A stretch of DNA of 64,000 nt from Ruegeria sp. SCSIO 43209 (GTDB lineage: Bacteria > Pseudomonadota > Alphaproteobacteria > Rhodobacterales > Rhodobacteraceae): the NCBI RefSeq assembly GCF_019904295.1, contig NZ_CP065359.1, positions 2,505,001-2,569,000 on the forward strand, in the 5' to 3' direction. The position numbers were made by a program, and so were the translations under genes. The notes beneath the pieces were generated by a model, which was given only the letters and a program-made list of their open reading frames with translations, made no database searches and was not told where the DNA came from. This document shows, one piece after another, positions 18,649 through 27,436 of this stretch. Position 1 is the first letter of the stretch; each line of letters begins with the position of its first letter.

Positions 18649-19547
18649 GCCACGTTGGAATTTTGAATAACGGCTTTTTCAGCGAGCAACTCCTTAAGCC
18701 TTACCGTCGCTCGACCTATAGGCCTTTCGAAAGACCAGATCATATCCACCGAGCGTTCGGCGTAGTTCTTGGTCTCGAATTGCAGTGGCAGGATTTTTAA
18801 CGCTCCGGTCTGAACAAAGACGTCCACCGCGTGCAATGGCAGCGCCGACCACCCTAGGCCGGCCTGCACAAGATCAATGGCTTCCGATGCAGTGCTGACC
18901 TGCCAAATAGACGACGATGCCTTAAGGATAGCGCTGTTGGGATTATCGGCTTCCTTCAATAATATCTGACGATGTCGTCGCAATTCTTCCCAAGAGACTG
19001 ACGACATTTGAGCAAGCGGACCTTCGGGATGGCTGACACACACCAGCCTGAGCGTGCCCAATGAGCAAAAGTCTAGTGCCTGGGGGATGCCCTCAGGTTC
19101 CAGAATAACCCCCAAATCCACCACACCATCGACGATCAATCGCTGAATCTCAGCGGCAGTAAAGGCACGTATCTCCACATCGACAGAAGGAAATTCTTCA
19201 CTGAAGCTGCGAATGATCTCTCCCAGATTGGCCAGTTTGATGTGCGGCGCCATGGCGAGGGTAACGCGGTTTTCCAATGTCATGGACTAGGCATCTGCAA
19301 CCGCTAGAAAACGGCTGCGCCGTTCCAACAGAATTTCGGCCGGTGAGATCAACGCCTCTCCTGCTTTGGTAAGCGAGGGATATCTTCGGCTGCGATCAAA
19401 AAGCTCGACATCCAGATCGACCTCTAGATTGGCGACCAAAGTGCTGATCACCAATTGTGCTTTGTTGCATTTTCTGGCTGCGGCGGAAAAGGAAACTTCA
19501 TTAAGGGTAGTAACGAACGCCTCCAACTGCTCGAATGACGCGCGCAT
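18645..19547 (-). pseudogene. LysR family regulator interrupted by an in-frame amber codon
   Basis: Two collinear frames in the same phase make a full-length LysR protein of about 300 residues, interrupted by one TAG at 19287-19289. The first part (19547-19287, 86 residues) holds the helix-turn-helix domain: FEQLEAFVTTLNEVSFSAAARK and VELFDRSRRYPSLTKAG. The second part resumes two codons after the stop with MTLENRVTLAMAPH and is a complete effector domain. The break falls exactly at the linker after the DNA-binding domain. There is no indel, so it is a single-codon nonsense mutation, readthrough or a sequencing error. It is divergent from a PACE-family fragment, the AceR/AceI arrangement. Confidence 0.85.
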
Positions 19548-19651
19548 CAGAACCCTCTTTCCATCTATCTATCATCATTATGGTAATCAGCTTTATGGAT
19601 CGCAACAACAGACCGTTACTTGCCCAACGACATGAATTGAGGAGAACATTC

Positions 19652-19888
19652 ATGAGCTTTGCCGGTCGGATTGTTCACGCGGCGTTGTTCGAGATCTTTG
19701 TGCTTATAAGTATTGCCCTACTACTTCCGCTAATCACATATATCGACGCGCAGAAAACATTGATGCTTGGGGTGTTCTTCTCCTTGGCAGCGATGCTTTG
19801 GAACGTTGTCTTTAATATCACGTTTGATTGGTCGCATTTCAAACTGGTCAATCAGTCCAATTCTTCTGTTTCGAGCTATCGCAACTGA
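19652..19888 (+). pseudogene. PACE-family efflux protein, N-terminal half only
   Basis: A 78-residue frame starting at the ATG 19652, with GAGGAG upstream. MSFAGRIVHAALFEIFVLIS and the later AMLWNVVFNITFDW are hallmarks of the bacterial transmembrane pair domain of PACE (chlorhexidine/short-diamine) efflux proteins. Functional PACE proteins have two such domains in about 150 residues. Here the frame ends after the first, with a polar tail LVNQSNSSVSSYRN, and I see no second domain in the DNA that follows. It stands opposite a LysR gene that is itself broken, so the module appears to be decaying. A small functional half-protein cannot be excluded. Confidence 0.68.
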
Positions 19889-19946
19889 CCAGTGATTACG
19901 CCCAATGCGTATGCCTTTATGCTGATGAAGGGATTCTCATCATCAG

Positions 19947-20981
19947 CTAAAGGAACAGATATGGGGAACCATTGGGCCAGTGATCTTCGATCCTGGTCCG
20001 TTGAGCGTCGTCAAAGTTCAGGTGTGCGACCTGAGCATTTGTGAACTCTTCTCGCATGGCATGGATTAATCCTGCGGGTTTTATGGCATCGGGAATCTCT
20101 GCCGCCTTTTCAACATGGGGCTCGACTGCTGTTTCGCCCAATTTGATCGCGGGCCCGAGCAGTGCGAATGCAGGATTGATCGACAGTGCTGCAATCGCAC
20201 CAATGAATTCAGCGATGCCCGCGCCCCATTTCAATCTGACTGGTATTTTGGTGGCTGCAACAGCCTTTGCGTAGGCCTTAACCAGCGTCTCCATGCGCTC
20301 GCGCGCCTCTTGTTTGCTGGTTCCTCTCAAAGCTTCGACCGATGTCCAGGCACGCAAGGCGTTGCGGTGTTCCTGCACCTCAGGCATTGCGCAAAGATCA
20401 AGCGCGGCCTTGATCTGGTCTTGATGAGAGCGTGTCTTGCCCTCAGCAGTTTCGTGATGTGGAACCAGAAATTCCCAACCAAACGCGCGCAGCAAAGGTT
20501 CCTGCTCTGGAGTGTCATCAAGGAAAGCCTGAGGGCCATCATAGGCCGGGATAACTGCGACCTCGGTGAGAGGTATTCCCTTGATCAGCGCCCGGTTCCG
20601 TTTGGCATCCACGAAATCCTGAAGAACCCGACGGGTTAGGTGAAACGCAGGCGCATCGAAATCCTCTTCCTTTTGCGCTGCTTCGAATCCGGGCTGTTGC
20701 TGAAGATCGGCCACATCCATTTCGGCGTCCGTAGCGATCTTTCGTTTTTTCCACTCCATGTGGTGCGTGTTGTCCCAGGAAACCTCCATCAAACGTTCAC
20801 TGGGAATCCAGCTTAGTATCTTGTCCTGGCGCACCGGGTTCCATTTTGCAGGCCAGGTCGTTCCTTGCGGTGGCCGGGGGATCACCAGTGTCTCGAAAAG
20901 CACCAACTCGGCGACGAAAGCGCTCGGTCGAAGGTGATCGCGCACTGACATAGTGCCCCAAAGCTGCGACGAATTGTTCAT
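19947..20981 (-). CDS. Unrecognised 344-residue protein
   Basis: I do not recognise this family. The protein is soluble-looking and charged over residues 1-250, with a Trp/His-rich segment MEVSWDNTHHMEWKKRK near residue 65. It then has one hydrophobic stretch (GIAEFIGAIAALSINPAFALLGP, roughly residues 255-278), short for a multi-pass protein but enough for one membrane hairpin or a buried helix, and a charged C-terminus. GGAGA lies 7 bases before the ATG. Its start overlaps the stop of a short upstream frame (ATGA). Codon use resembles that of the neighbours, and only shadows of it are seen on the opposite strand. Confidence 0.7.
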   Translation of the reverse strand: MNNSSQLWGTMSVRDHLRPSAFVAELVLFETLVIPRPPQGTTWPAKWNPVRQDKILSWIPSERLMEVSWDNTHHMEWKKRKIATDAEMDVADLQQQPGFEAAQKEEDFDAPAFHLTRRVLQDFVDAKRNRALIKGIPLTEVAVIPAYDGPQAFLDDTPEQEPLLRAFGWEFLVPHHETAEGKTRSHQDQIKAALDLCAMPEVQEHRNALRAWTSVEALRGTSKQEARERMETLVKAYAKAVAATKIPVRLKWGAGIAEFIGAIAALSINPAFALLGPAIKLGETAVEPHVEKAAEIPDAIKPAGLIHAMREEFTNAQVAHLNFDDAQRTRIEDHWPNGSPYLFL

Positions 20982-21277
20982 GGCATTTCTCCTGCAATCG
21001 TCTTGCAGATCAGGTTACCATCTTTGTGCACCAACCCAAGATGGTTGCTTGGGTATGCCCAAACAAAGCTGATGTAGCTTATGCAACAGGAATGCGGAAA
21101 ACTCATCTCGCCGCGCTCGCAATTCCGCGCCACCATTTCTAATAGCGCCCAAAATGCCAAGCGTTGTCGCGAACGACTGGTCAGGCAATGCAGCGGTGCG
21201 ATAGGACGGTATTTCCCGAAAATCCGGTCGCACCATTCTAGGCCATCAATGTGAATGTCCGCGTAGAGGATATTCAT
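20978..21277 (-). CDS. Possible small gene upstream of the 344-residue protein, maybe frameshifted
   Basis: A 99-residue frame with an AGGAAG ribosome site and a 4-bp ATGA overlap with the next gene, which would suit translational coupling. The first 30 residues (MNILYADIHIDGLEWCDRIFGKY) look protein-like, but the rest is Cys/His/Trp-rich and unusual. Over the same stretch another frame (21236-21015) reads more naturally, with GILGAIRNGGAELRARRDEF and LLHKLHQLCLGI. A frameshift near 21200-21220 joining the two is possible. No family is recognised, and either reading may be spurious. Confidence 0.35.
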   Translation of the reverse strand: MNILYADIHIDGLEWCDRIFGKYRPIAPLHCLTSRSRQRLAFWALLEMVARNCERGEMSFPHSCCISYISFVWAYPSNHLGLVHKDGNLICKTIAGEMP

Positions 21278-21651
21278 GGCTTCCTAGTCTGATGGCTCTC
21301 TTCTTCAGCAACACAGTGATTACATCCGTGATGGCGTTGCAAATTCGATGCCAGTCGTACGGCGCTAACCGTTACATACCTGCAGCTACAGCTCCGCATT
21401 GACCGAGAGCCTCGGGTGAGCGGCGATAGCAAAGCAAAGGTGACCGCGCCTTCCGATTTAGCTGGCAGATTTTTGCGGGAATCGGCAATAAATGCTACGA
21501 TAGCTTTGTTGGCAGGATCGCCGCTGGGTCTCTCCGGCCATCGCGCTTCGTTATTCTTTTTTTATTACAACAAGTTCTTTTTTTGCCGTTCGGCCGGGCG
21601 ATCCGGGGCTTCTGGCCCAGCGTTTTAGAATGATTTTGAACGGAGGCAGAC
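21278..21651. other. Intergenic region upstream of the large metallopeptidase-like gene
   Basis: No gene is supported. The stretch 21548-21580 has long T/A runs (CTTTTTTTATT and CTTTTTTTG) and may contain the promoter or a weak terminator. AACGGAGG lies just before the next ATG. Confidence 0.35.
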
Positions 21652-24600
21652 ATGCCCGAAACAGTATTTGAACGCGCGCCAGACGGCGCAATCATTGGAC
21701 TTCAGCATCATGGCGACCCTCTTGGAGGGCGTTCAAAAGGAACCAGCGCGCTGGATGTGGCGCAGGCTTATGCCGCCGAAGTGGCGGGGCTTTACCGGAT
21801 AAAGCCTGATTTTCTTGACAGGCTCGGCGAGAGTGTTTCAGGCAAGTACAATCGCGAGGAGGGCAGCAAGCTACGGCTGGAAGAAGCCAAGGCAGTACAG
21901 TCTTTTCTGGTCTACACCTTTCGTCAGACCCATCACGGTGTTCCGGTCTGGGAGCGCGGTCTGACACTGCGCATGGCCGGCCCAGACAATGTGGTCACCG
22001 GTTCGTCCTCAAGTGTTGCTGCCGATATCGAACTCAGCAACGCCCCTACTGCGCCTGCTGGCCGCGACAAACAAGCTGGCACGGTTCTGCGCGAAGCTGT
22101 GAAAGGGGCCAAGTTCACAAAATTCAAGGTTAATGACACCCGGGACTTTGTCTATCGCTACGACGCAGAACATCGCCTGCCACACAAAGAACCGGGCGAG
22201 ATCGAAGGGGCCGAGTTAACCCCGCTGCCAGAGATTGGTCGTGTACCAAAGGGCATCAAGGACGGCGAATGGCGTTTCGTAAGCCTTGTGCATTTTGGCT
22301 GCAAAATTCCCGACTACGGAGAGCTGAACTGGCGAGCATTGGTCGATTGGGAAACCGGCGCGGTGCTTTACATCCGGCCATTGGTGGGGTGTGTTTCGGG
22401 TTACGTCTTCACAGACGACCCGATATCACTTTCAGGAGATTCAGAGCTTGATCCGACGGCCCCGGTTGCGCTTTTGGATGCGCAACGCGAACTGGTGGCG
22501 CTGGAACGGTTGATATTACCGGGCGGTGGCGCACCGGTGGAACTAAGCGGCGAATTGGTGGCGGTACGGGATCTCGACACACCAAACATCGCCCCACCGA
22601 CTGAAAACGCCGGTGCAGCATCGATCTTTGATTATCCCGCCGACAGCGACGATTTCGCGGCGGTCTGTGCGTACTACAACCATGATTTCCTGTATCGCTT
22701 CGTCCAGTCTTTGGGCTTCGATCTGCCCAGCTATTTCGACGGGGTGACCTTCCCAGTGGATGTTGATCACCGCTGGTTCAATCCCATTGCAGGACCGGTG
22801 AATGCTCAGGCGCCAGGCAATGCCATAGGCAATGGTGTGCTACGCTTTCGTTATGCGCTTGCGGCAAATGGCTCCACAGTCGGCATGGCCACAGACTCGC
22901 GCGTATCGGCGCATGAATTCGGGCACGCGGTGCTATGGGATCATCTCAATTGGCCCAATTTCGGCTTTTGTCATGGCTTTGGTGACGCGCTGGCGGCAAT
23001 ACTCTACGATCCTCAAGGTATTGCGCCGGATCGTTTCCGTACCTTCCCCTTCAGCAACCTGATCACCCGGCGATGGGATCGGTCGGTCGCCTCGGGTTGG
23101 GGCTGGGGTGGCACGATGGACGTGGGCGGATATCGGTCAACCGAGATCAATGCCACTACTTTGGGCCGAATCTATCGATCTCTCGGAGGTGATTCCACAG
23201 AACTAGACGACAGGCTGCATGCCAGCCGCTACACGATCTATCTGATCCTGCAGGCGGTGCCGCTTTTGGCCGGGATCGTGCCCAACACAGTCGAAGGTTT
23301 TTCCCGCGCCTTGCAGGAATCAGACGAGAACACCGCTCAATTCGACGGTGCAGCCGGAGGCTGGGCACACAAAGTGGTACGCTGGGGCTTTGAGAAACAG
23401 GCGCTCTACAACGGATCCCCGCCTGATGTTGACGTCTTCATTGATGACGGACGACAGGGTGAATACCCTTGGCACCAACCGGGCAACAATGCTCCCGGCA
23501 TCTGGAATCGGCACCGTCCTGACGGCGGCACCGACCACGAGACTCCGCGCCGCTGCGTCGAGAATTATCTGTATTTCCGGATCGGCAATCGCGGCAACTA
23601 CCCAGCCCAATCAGTGACTTTGTCACTAGCCCGCGCGACCGAAGGCAAGGGCACCACATGGCCGGATGACTGGGATCCGCTGATCGTAGGCGAGCCCATC
23701 GGCCAGTCAGTGCATTGTGGCGACGAAGTGATCGTCGGCCCGATCCCATGGTGCCCCGAGGACCTGTGTGAGGAATACATTCTTGCCAGCGTGGATACGC
23801 CAGAAGACCGCAGCAATGTCGAGACGATCGCAGGCAGTCTGCCTGTCGATCGACTGGCGCTTGGTGACAACAACGTCGCCCTTCGCCGAATGGAGGTTAA
23901 CCGTGCCGAAGATGACACCCCTTGCTGCGAGGAGGAAGAACCGAAGATGACCTATCGTTACGCTGTCAAGTTCGTCTGCGGCTGTTCCAAGGGCCGCATT
24001 TTGTCCCAGGGCCGCTATCACACAGCAATCAACATCGGAAACGGCAGCGGCGATGCTGTGCGTTTTCGTAAACGGGTGTCGTCGGCCTTGCCAAACGAAA
24101 AACCGGGCAACGTCTCGGCCAGAACGAAGAACAAACTCGGTCCCTGGGAATCGATGGAGATCGATTGCGAAGATGTGGCACGACACCTGCGGGTGGCCGA
24201 ATGCTGTTTCTTGAAAGGGTTTGTCTTTATTGACAGCGAGACACCGCTGGACGTGGTCGCGGTCTACACCGCTGCCCATGGTGAAGGCGAAGTGGAAACC
24301 ATCGATGTCGAACCGGTCGTGCCTCGGCTGATCAAAAAGGTACCGCCCCCGCCACCGCCACCTCCGCCGCCGCCCCCACCCGAGGACAAGCCGGACCTGA
24401 TCCCGGTGCAGCCCTTCCCTCCCGGCCCGCCACCCTTCCCGGCTTGGTATTGTGAGGAGCCGCGCAAGTTGAGGATCATTGTGCGTAACATTGGTGCAGG
24501 GGCTGCCGGGCCTTCCACCACGCGGGTCGATTTCTTCCAGAGCGGCGTGGTGGTCGATCTGCCGACACCAGCACTGGGGCCAAACGGGGATGAGACCACG

Positions 24601-24744
24601 CTATCGCTCGAATTCCCGGACGAGGTCAAAGGTGGCGAGCAGATCCCCTTCAAGATCACCGTCAATGCCAATCCGGCCGATGGTGTGACGGAGACAGACA
24701 CCACCAACAACAGCGACTCTTCCTCCTGCGGCCTGGCCAGCTAA
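21652..24744 (+). CDS. Large thermolysin/fungalysin-like metallopeptidase homologue with polyproline linker and CARDB domain
   Basis: A 1030-residue protein. Residues about 80-115 resemble the FTP propeptide of M4/M36 peptidases (VYTFRQTHHGVPVWERGL). The zinc motif HEFGH is at 421-425. Where thermolysin-type enzymes have the third-ligand Glu in an EGxxD context, this protein has H441 in CHGFGDALAAIL, so the ligand set may be His/His/His or the site may be inactive. Residues from about 890 contain a run of 13 prolines, followed by a CARDB-like beta domain (KPDLIPVQPFP to the end, with VTETDTTNNSD). No signal peptide is visible at the AACGGAGG-preceded start, so export, if any, would be non-classical. 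It stands alone with a hairpin behind it. Confidence 0.78.
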   Translation: MPETVFERAPDGAIIGLQHHGDPLGGRSKGTSALDVAQAYAAEVAGLYRIKPDFLDRLGESVSGKYNREEGSKLRLEEAKAVQSFLVYTFRQTHHGVPVWERGLTLRMAGPDNVVTGSSSSVAADIELSNAPTAPAGRDKQAGTVLREAVKGAKFTKFKVNDTRDFVYRYDAEHRLPHKEPGEIEGAELTPLPEIGRVPKGIKDGEWRFVSLVHFGCKIPDYGELNWRALVDWETGAVLYIRPLVGCVSGYVFTDDPISLSGDSELDPTAPVALLDAQRELVALERLILPGGGAPVELSGELVAVRDLDTPNIAPPTENAGAASIFDYPADSDDFAAVCAYYNHDFLYRFVQSLGFDLPSYFDGVTFPVDVDHRWFNPIAGPVNAQAPGNAIGNGVLRFRYALAANGSTVGMATDSRVSAHEFGHAVLWDHLNWPNFGFCHGFGDALAAILYDPQGIAPDRFRTFPFSNLITRRWDRSVASGWGWGGTMDVGGYRSTEINATTLGRIYRSLGGDSTELDDRLHASRYTIYLILQAVPLLAGIVPNTVEGFSRALQESDENTAQFDGAAGGWAHKVVRWGFEKQALYNGSPPDVDVFIDDGRQGEYPWHQPGNNAPGIWNRHRPDGGTDHETPRRCVENYLYFRIGNRGNYPAQSVTLSLARATEGKGTTWPDDWDPLIVGEPIGQSVHCGDEVIVGPIPWCPEDLCEEYILASVDTPEDRSNVETIAGSLPVDRLALGDNNVALRRMEVNRAEDDTPCCEEEEPKMTYRYAVKFVCGCSKGRILSQGRYHTAINIGNGSGDAVRFRKRVSSALPNEKPGNVSARTKNKLGPWESMEIDCEDVARHLRVAECCFLKGFVFIDSETPLDVVAVYTAAHGEGEVETIDVEPVVPRLIKKVPPPPPPPPPPPPPEDKPDLIPVQPFPPGPPPFPAWYCEEPRKLRIIVRNIGAGAAGPSTTRVDFFQSGVVVDLPTPALGPNGDETTLSLEFPDEVKGGEQIPFKITVNANPADGVTETDTTNNSDSSSCGLAS

Positions 24745-24759
24745 AGCAAACTGGGGGTG

Positions 24760-24783
24760 GCCCGGGCCATTATCGGCCCGGGC
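24760..24783 (+). terminator. Hairpin after the metallopeptidase-like gene
   Basis: Perfect 9-bp GC-only stem GCCCGGGCC / GGCCCGGGC with a 6-base loop, 15 bases after the stop codon. There is no T-tract, so it may be a weak or factor-assisted terminator. Confidence 0.6.
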
Positions 24784-24970
24784 TGCGCGATCTAGAGGTG
24801 CCGGTCGCTAGGCTGAATCATGATCGTGATTGCGCTCTACATACAGGAGGGCAATTTGCTTCAACGACACCAAGATGGGACCGCCCTGTCTGATCCCAAA
24901 GTCAGACCTCAAGCTGCGATTTAACTTTACTTTTCCACCGCTTCCCAAGGGGCGACAGGGTCGCCGCAGC

Positions 24971-26041
24971 CTAGTAACTATCTCTTCTCCGTTGCGCATC
25001 CTTGATAAGAGCAGCAAGCCGATAGAAACCGTGGGCCATCTTGGTGTAGGGCGTCAGCAGGAAGAATGTCAGGACCGATCCAAGATGAATAGCAAGCAAC
25101 GCGGGCATCAAAGCCGTTGATCCGAAAGCGTAAAGAGCAAGTCCGCTAAAACCGACGAATCCCAGCAACAGGATGAAACCGATATCGCCGCCCCATGCCG
25201 AAGCATCACCGAGATTACGATCGGACCTTTGCTTGAGAATTACCATGGCGCAGCAACCCACTGTCAACATCACACCGCCGGAAATTCCGAATAGTTTGGG
25301 CAAAGACCAGAACCCGTAGGGCGCGTGAATTCCAAAGCCATAATGCATAACCGTTGCAATCGAGGTCGACGCGAAGCAAAGCAGGAAGCCATACATGATC
25401 GCGTGGTGAATATGACGTCGCGCCTGACTGAACCGGTCTTCGTCTTCAAAATTACAACCTTCACCATGACCTGCGGCAAGATCCTGCATTTTACCCGCTC
25501 GTTTGAAGGCGGTCAGCAGGTCCGCCATTTTGATGGGTTTTCCCCCCACCTCGGCCCAATAGCGCCTTAGGCTGATAGCAATGCTAAAGAGTGGCAGCAA
25601 GAATGCTGGAGCAAAAATCGCAACCATCGCATTATGCGACAGAACGGCATAAAACCCGTCCCCTCCGCTGGAACCTATCGCGCGAATTGCCCAGAACAAC
25701 AGGGCAAATCCGACCACAAGTGCCAGCGCGATCGCCCCGCCATGGGTGTGAAATCGGCGCGCCAACGGCTGCGGCCATGCGAAGCTTTCCCAGCTGTCCC
25801 TCCGTACCTCGGCCAGAGCCTTCGGCAAATTCAGGTCGAACTCGTGCGGGGCTGTGTACTGGCAGGCGTAGTAGCAGCCGCGGCAGTTGTGGCACAGGTT
25901 GGCCAGTTGCGTGATGTCCCCATCCGAGAACGCGCGTTCCGCATGAAGCGACGGAAAGACCGAGCAATAGCCCTCGCAATAGCGGCAAGCGTTGCAAATT
26001 TCAGCCTGACGGCGGGCTTCCTGTATCAATTCAGTTTGCAT
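24971..26041 (-). CDS. tcuB: Tricarballylate utilisation protein TcuB (iron-sulfur/haem membrane electron carrier)
   Basis: A protein of about 356 residues that passes electrons from FADH2 of TcuA to the quinone pool. The N-terminus has two 4Fe-4S motifs, CNACRYCEGYC and CHNCRGCYYAC. The C-terminal two thirds hold about six membrane segments with His residues suited to haem or quinone (RRHIHHAIMYGFLLCF, HLGSVLTFFLL). The start is taken at the ATG 26041 (MQTELIQEARRQAEICNAC), which overlaps the tcuA stop by 11 bp; an ATG 33 bases earlier is also possible. It is the last gene of the tcuRAB-like operon. Related CitB proteins serve citrate utilisation. Confidence 0.9.
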   Translation of the reverse strand: MQTELIQEARRQAEICNACRYCEGYCSVFPSLHAERAFSDGDITQLANLCHNCRGCYYACQYTAPHEFDLNLPKALAEVRRDSWESFAWPQPLARRFHTHGGAIALALVVGFALLFWAIRAIGSSGGDGFYAVLSHNAMVAIFAPAFLLPLFSIAISLRRYWAEVGGKPIKMADLLTAFKRAGKMQDLAAGHGEGCNFEDEDRFSQARRHIHHAIMYGFLLCFASTSIATVMHYGFGIHAPYGFWSLPKLFGISGGVMLTVGCCAMVILKQRSDRNLGDASAWGGDIGFILLLGFVGFSGLALYAFGSTALMPALLAIHLGSVLTFFLLTPYTKMAHGFYRLAALIKDAQRRRDSY

Positions 26042-27425
26042 AAGCGGCGGCCTCACGTCCTGCGATGCGTCCAAAGACGGTTCCGATGGTCATGCCGAAA
26101 CCGGCTAGATAGCCTTGCCCAAGGATCGAGCCCGCCATGGTTTCGCCAGCCGCCCACATGTTTTTGATCTTGCCGTCGGCGCTCGAACATTGCGCGGCAT
26201 CGTCGACTTTGAGGCCCAAATAGGTGAAGGTTACGCCCGTACGCAGCGAATAACCGTAAAATGGCGGCTCGGTGATCGGACGCGCCCAGTTGGTCTTGGG
26301 CGGGTTCAAGCCAGATGTTGAAACGCCGTCCAGCTCTGTCGGATGAAAGGCGCTGGTGTCTCCGCAGGCGGCGTTGAATTCAGCGATTGTTGCGGTCAAC
26401 TTTTCGGCAGGCAGGCCCATCATCCCGGCCAGTTCTTCCAACGTATCTGCCTTCAGCGGTGGAAACACCGACGGCATGAACAGATTCAACGAATTGGCGT
26501 CGATGATCACATAGCCAACTTGATCCGGTTGGGCTGCCACCAAGCGTCCCCAGATTGCATAGCGCTTGGGCCAGACATCCTCGCCCTCATCGTAGAAGCG
26601 CTCGGCATCCTTGTTCACGACGATCGAAAACGGCACGCAATCCAGACGGGTGACAATACCACCGTCAAATTTCGGTGCACGCCCATCGATAGCAACGGCG
26701 TGGCATTGGGTCGGGTCGCCAACACTCTCGACGCCTTGATCCAGAAGATCAGCTAGGACCACGCCTCGGTTATAAGGAGTGCCTCGGATCAGAAAGTTTT
26801 TTGCAGGCTCACCCCATGCACGGGTCAGCCAATCCGTATCGGCCTGAAACCCGCCCGAGGCGACGATGACTGCTTTTGGCATTATCCGGTGGGTTTGACC
26901 TTCATAGGTATAGTCGACCCATTCGATCCGATCCCCGTTCAGCTCCAAATGCGTGACGGCGGCTTCATACAAAACATCGATACCCAAACCCGCCGCAGTT
27001 CGGTAATAAGCATTCACCAGAGACTTCCCGCCTCCCATAAAAAAGGCATTTGTCCGTGCCAAAGAAAGTGTTCCGGAAAGAGAGGGTTGAAACCTGACAC
27101 CGTGCTCTTCCATCCATGGCAGGCATTCCTCGGAAGTGCGGATCGCAAGGCGGGCCAGATGCTCGTCAGTTTTGCCGCCGGTGACCTTCATCAAGTCCGC
27201 GAGATATTCGTCTTCGCTATACTCTTCGATCAACGGGCCCAAAGGGCCACCATGCATGCAGCGAAAATTGCGCGTATGGCGCGAGTTTCCTCCGCGATAG
27301 GGTTTTGGCGCGGTTTCCAGTATCAGAACGCGGGCACCGGCTTCGGCGGCGGTCATCGCGGCGCATAGAGCAGCGTTCCCGCCACCGATCACAGCGATAT
27401 CGTAAGCTTCCTTTTGGGTGGCCAT
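26031..27425 (-). CDS. tcuA: FAD-dependent tricarballylate dehydrogenase TcuA
   Basis: A 464-residue flavoprotein of the succinate-dehydrogenase/fumarate-reductase flavoprotein superfamily. DIAVIGGGNAALCAAMTAAEAGA is the dinucleotide-binding fold at residues 9-31. GGNSRHTRNFRCMHGG and the C-terminal AAGETMAGSILGQGYLAGFGMTIGTVFGR are typical of TcuA. In Salmonella TcuA oxidises tricarballylate to cis-aconitate, which enters the citric acid cycle. It lies between a GntR gene (11-bp gap) and tcuB (overlap), the tcuRAB order. A related dicarboxylate or tricarboxylate could be the true substrate. Confidence 0.9.
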   Translation of the reverse strand: MATQKEAYDIAVIGGGNAALCAAMTAAEAGARVLILETAPKPYRGGNSRHTRNFRCMHGGPLGPLIEEYSEDEYLADLMKVTGGKTDEHLARLAIRTSEECLPWMEEHGVRFQPSLSGTLSLARTNAFFMGGGKSLVNAYYRTAAGLGIDVLYEAAVTHLELNGDRIEWVDYTYEGQTHRIMPKAVIVASGGFQADTDWLTRAWGEPAKNFLIRGTPYNRGVVLADLLDQGVESVGDPTQCHAVAIDGRAPKFDGGIVTRLDCVPFSIVVNKDAERFYDEGEDVWPKRYAIWGRLVAAQPDQVGYVIIDANSLNLFMPSVFPPLKADTLEELAGMMGLPAEKLTATIAEFNAACGDTSAFHPTELDGVSTSGLNPPKTNWARPITEPPFYGYSLRTGVTFTYLGLKVDDAAQCSSADGKIKNMWAAGETMAGSILGQGYLAGFGMTIGTVFGRIAGREAAAYAN

Positions 27426-27436
27426 ATCCTGTCTAC

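Noticed and set aside
20115..20639. 174-residue plus-strand open frame
   Set aside because: It lies within the minus-strand 344-residue gene; Cys/Arg-rich composition and no start signal.
24264..24710. Minus-strand frame with a long glycine run
   Set aside because: The glycine run is simply the complement of the polyproline codons of the metallopeptidase-like gene.
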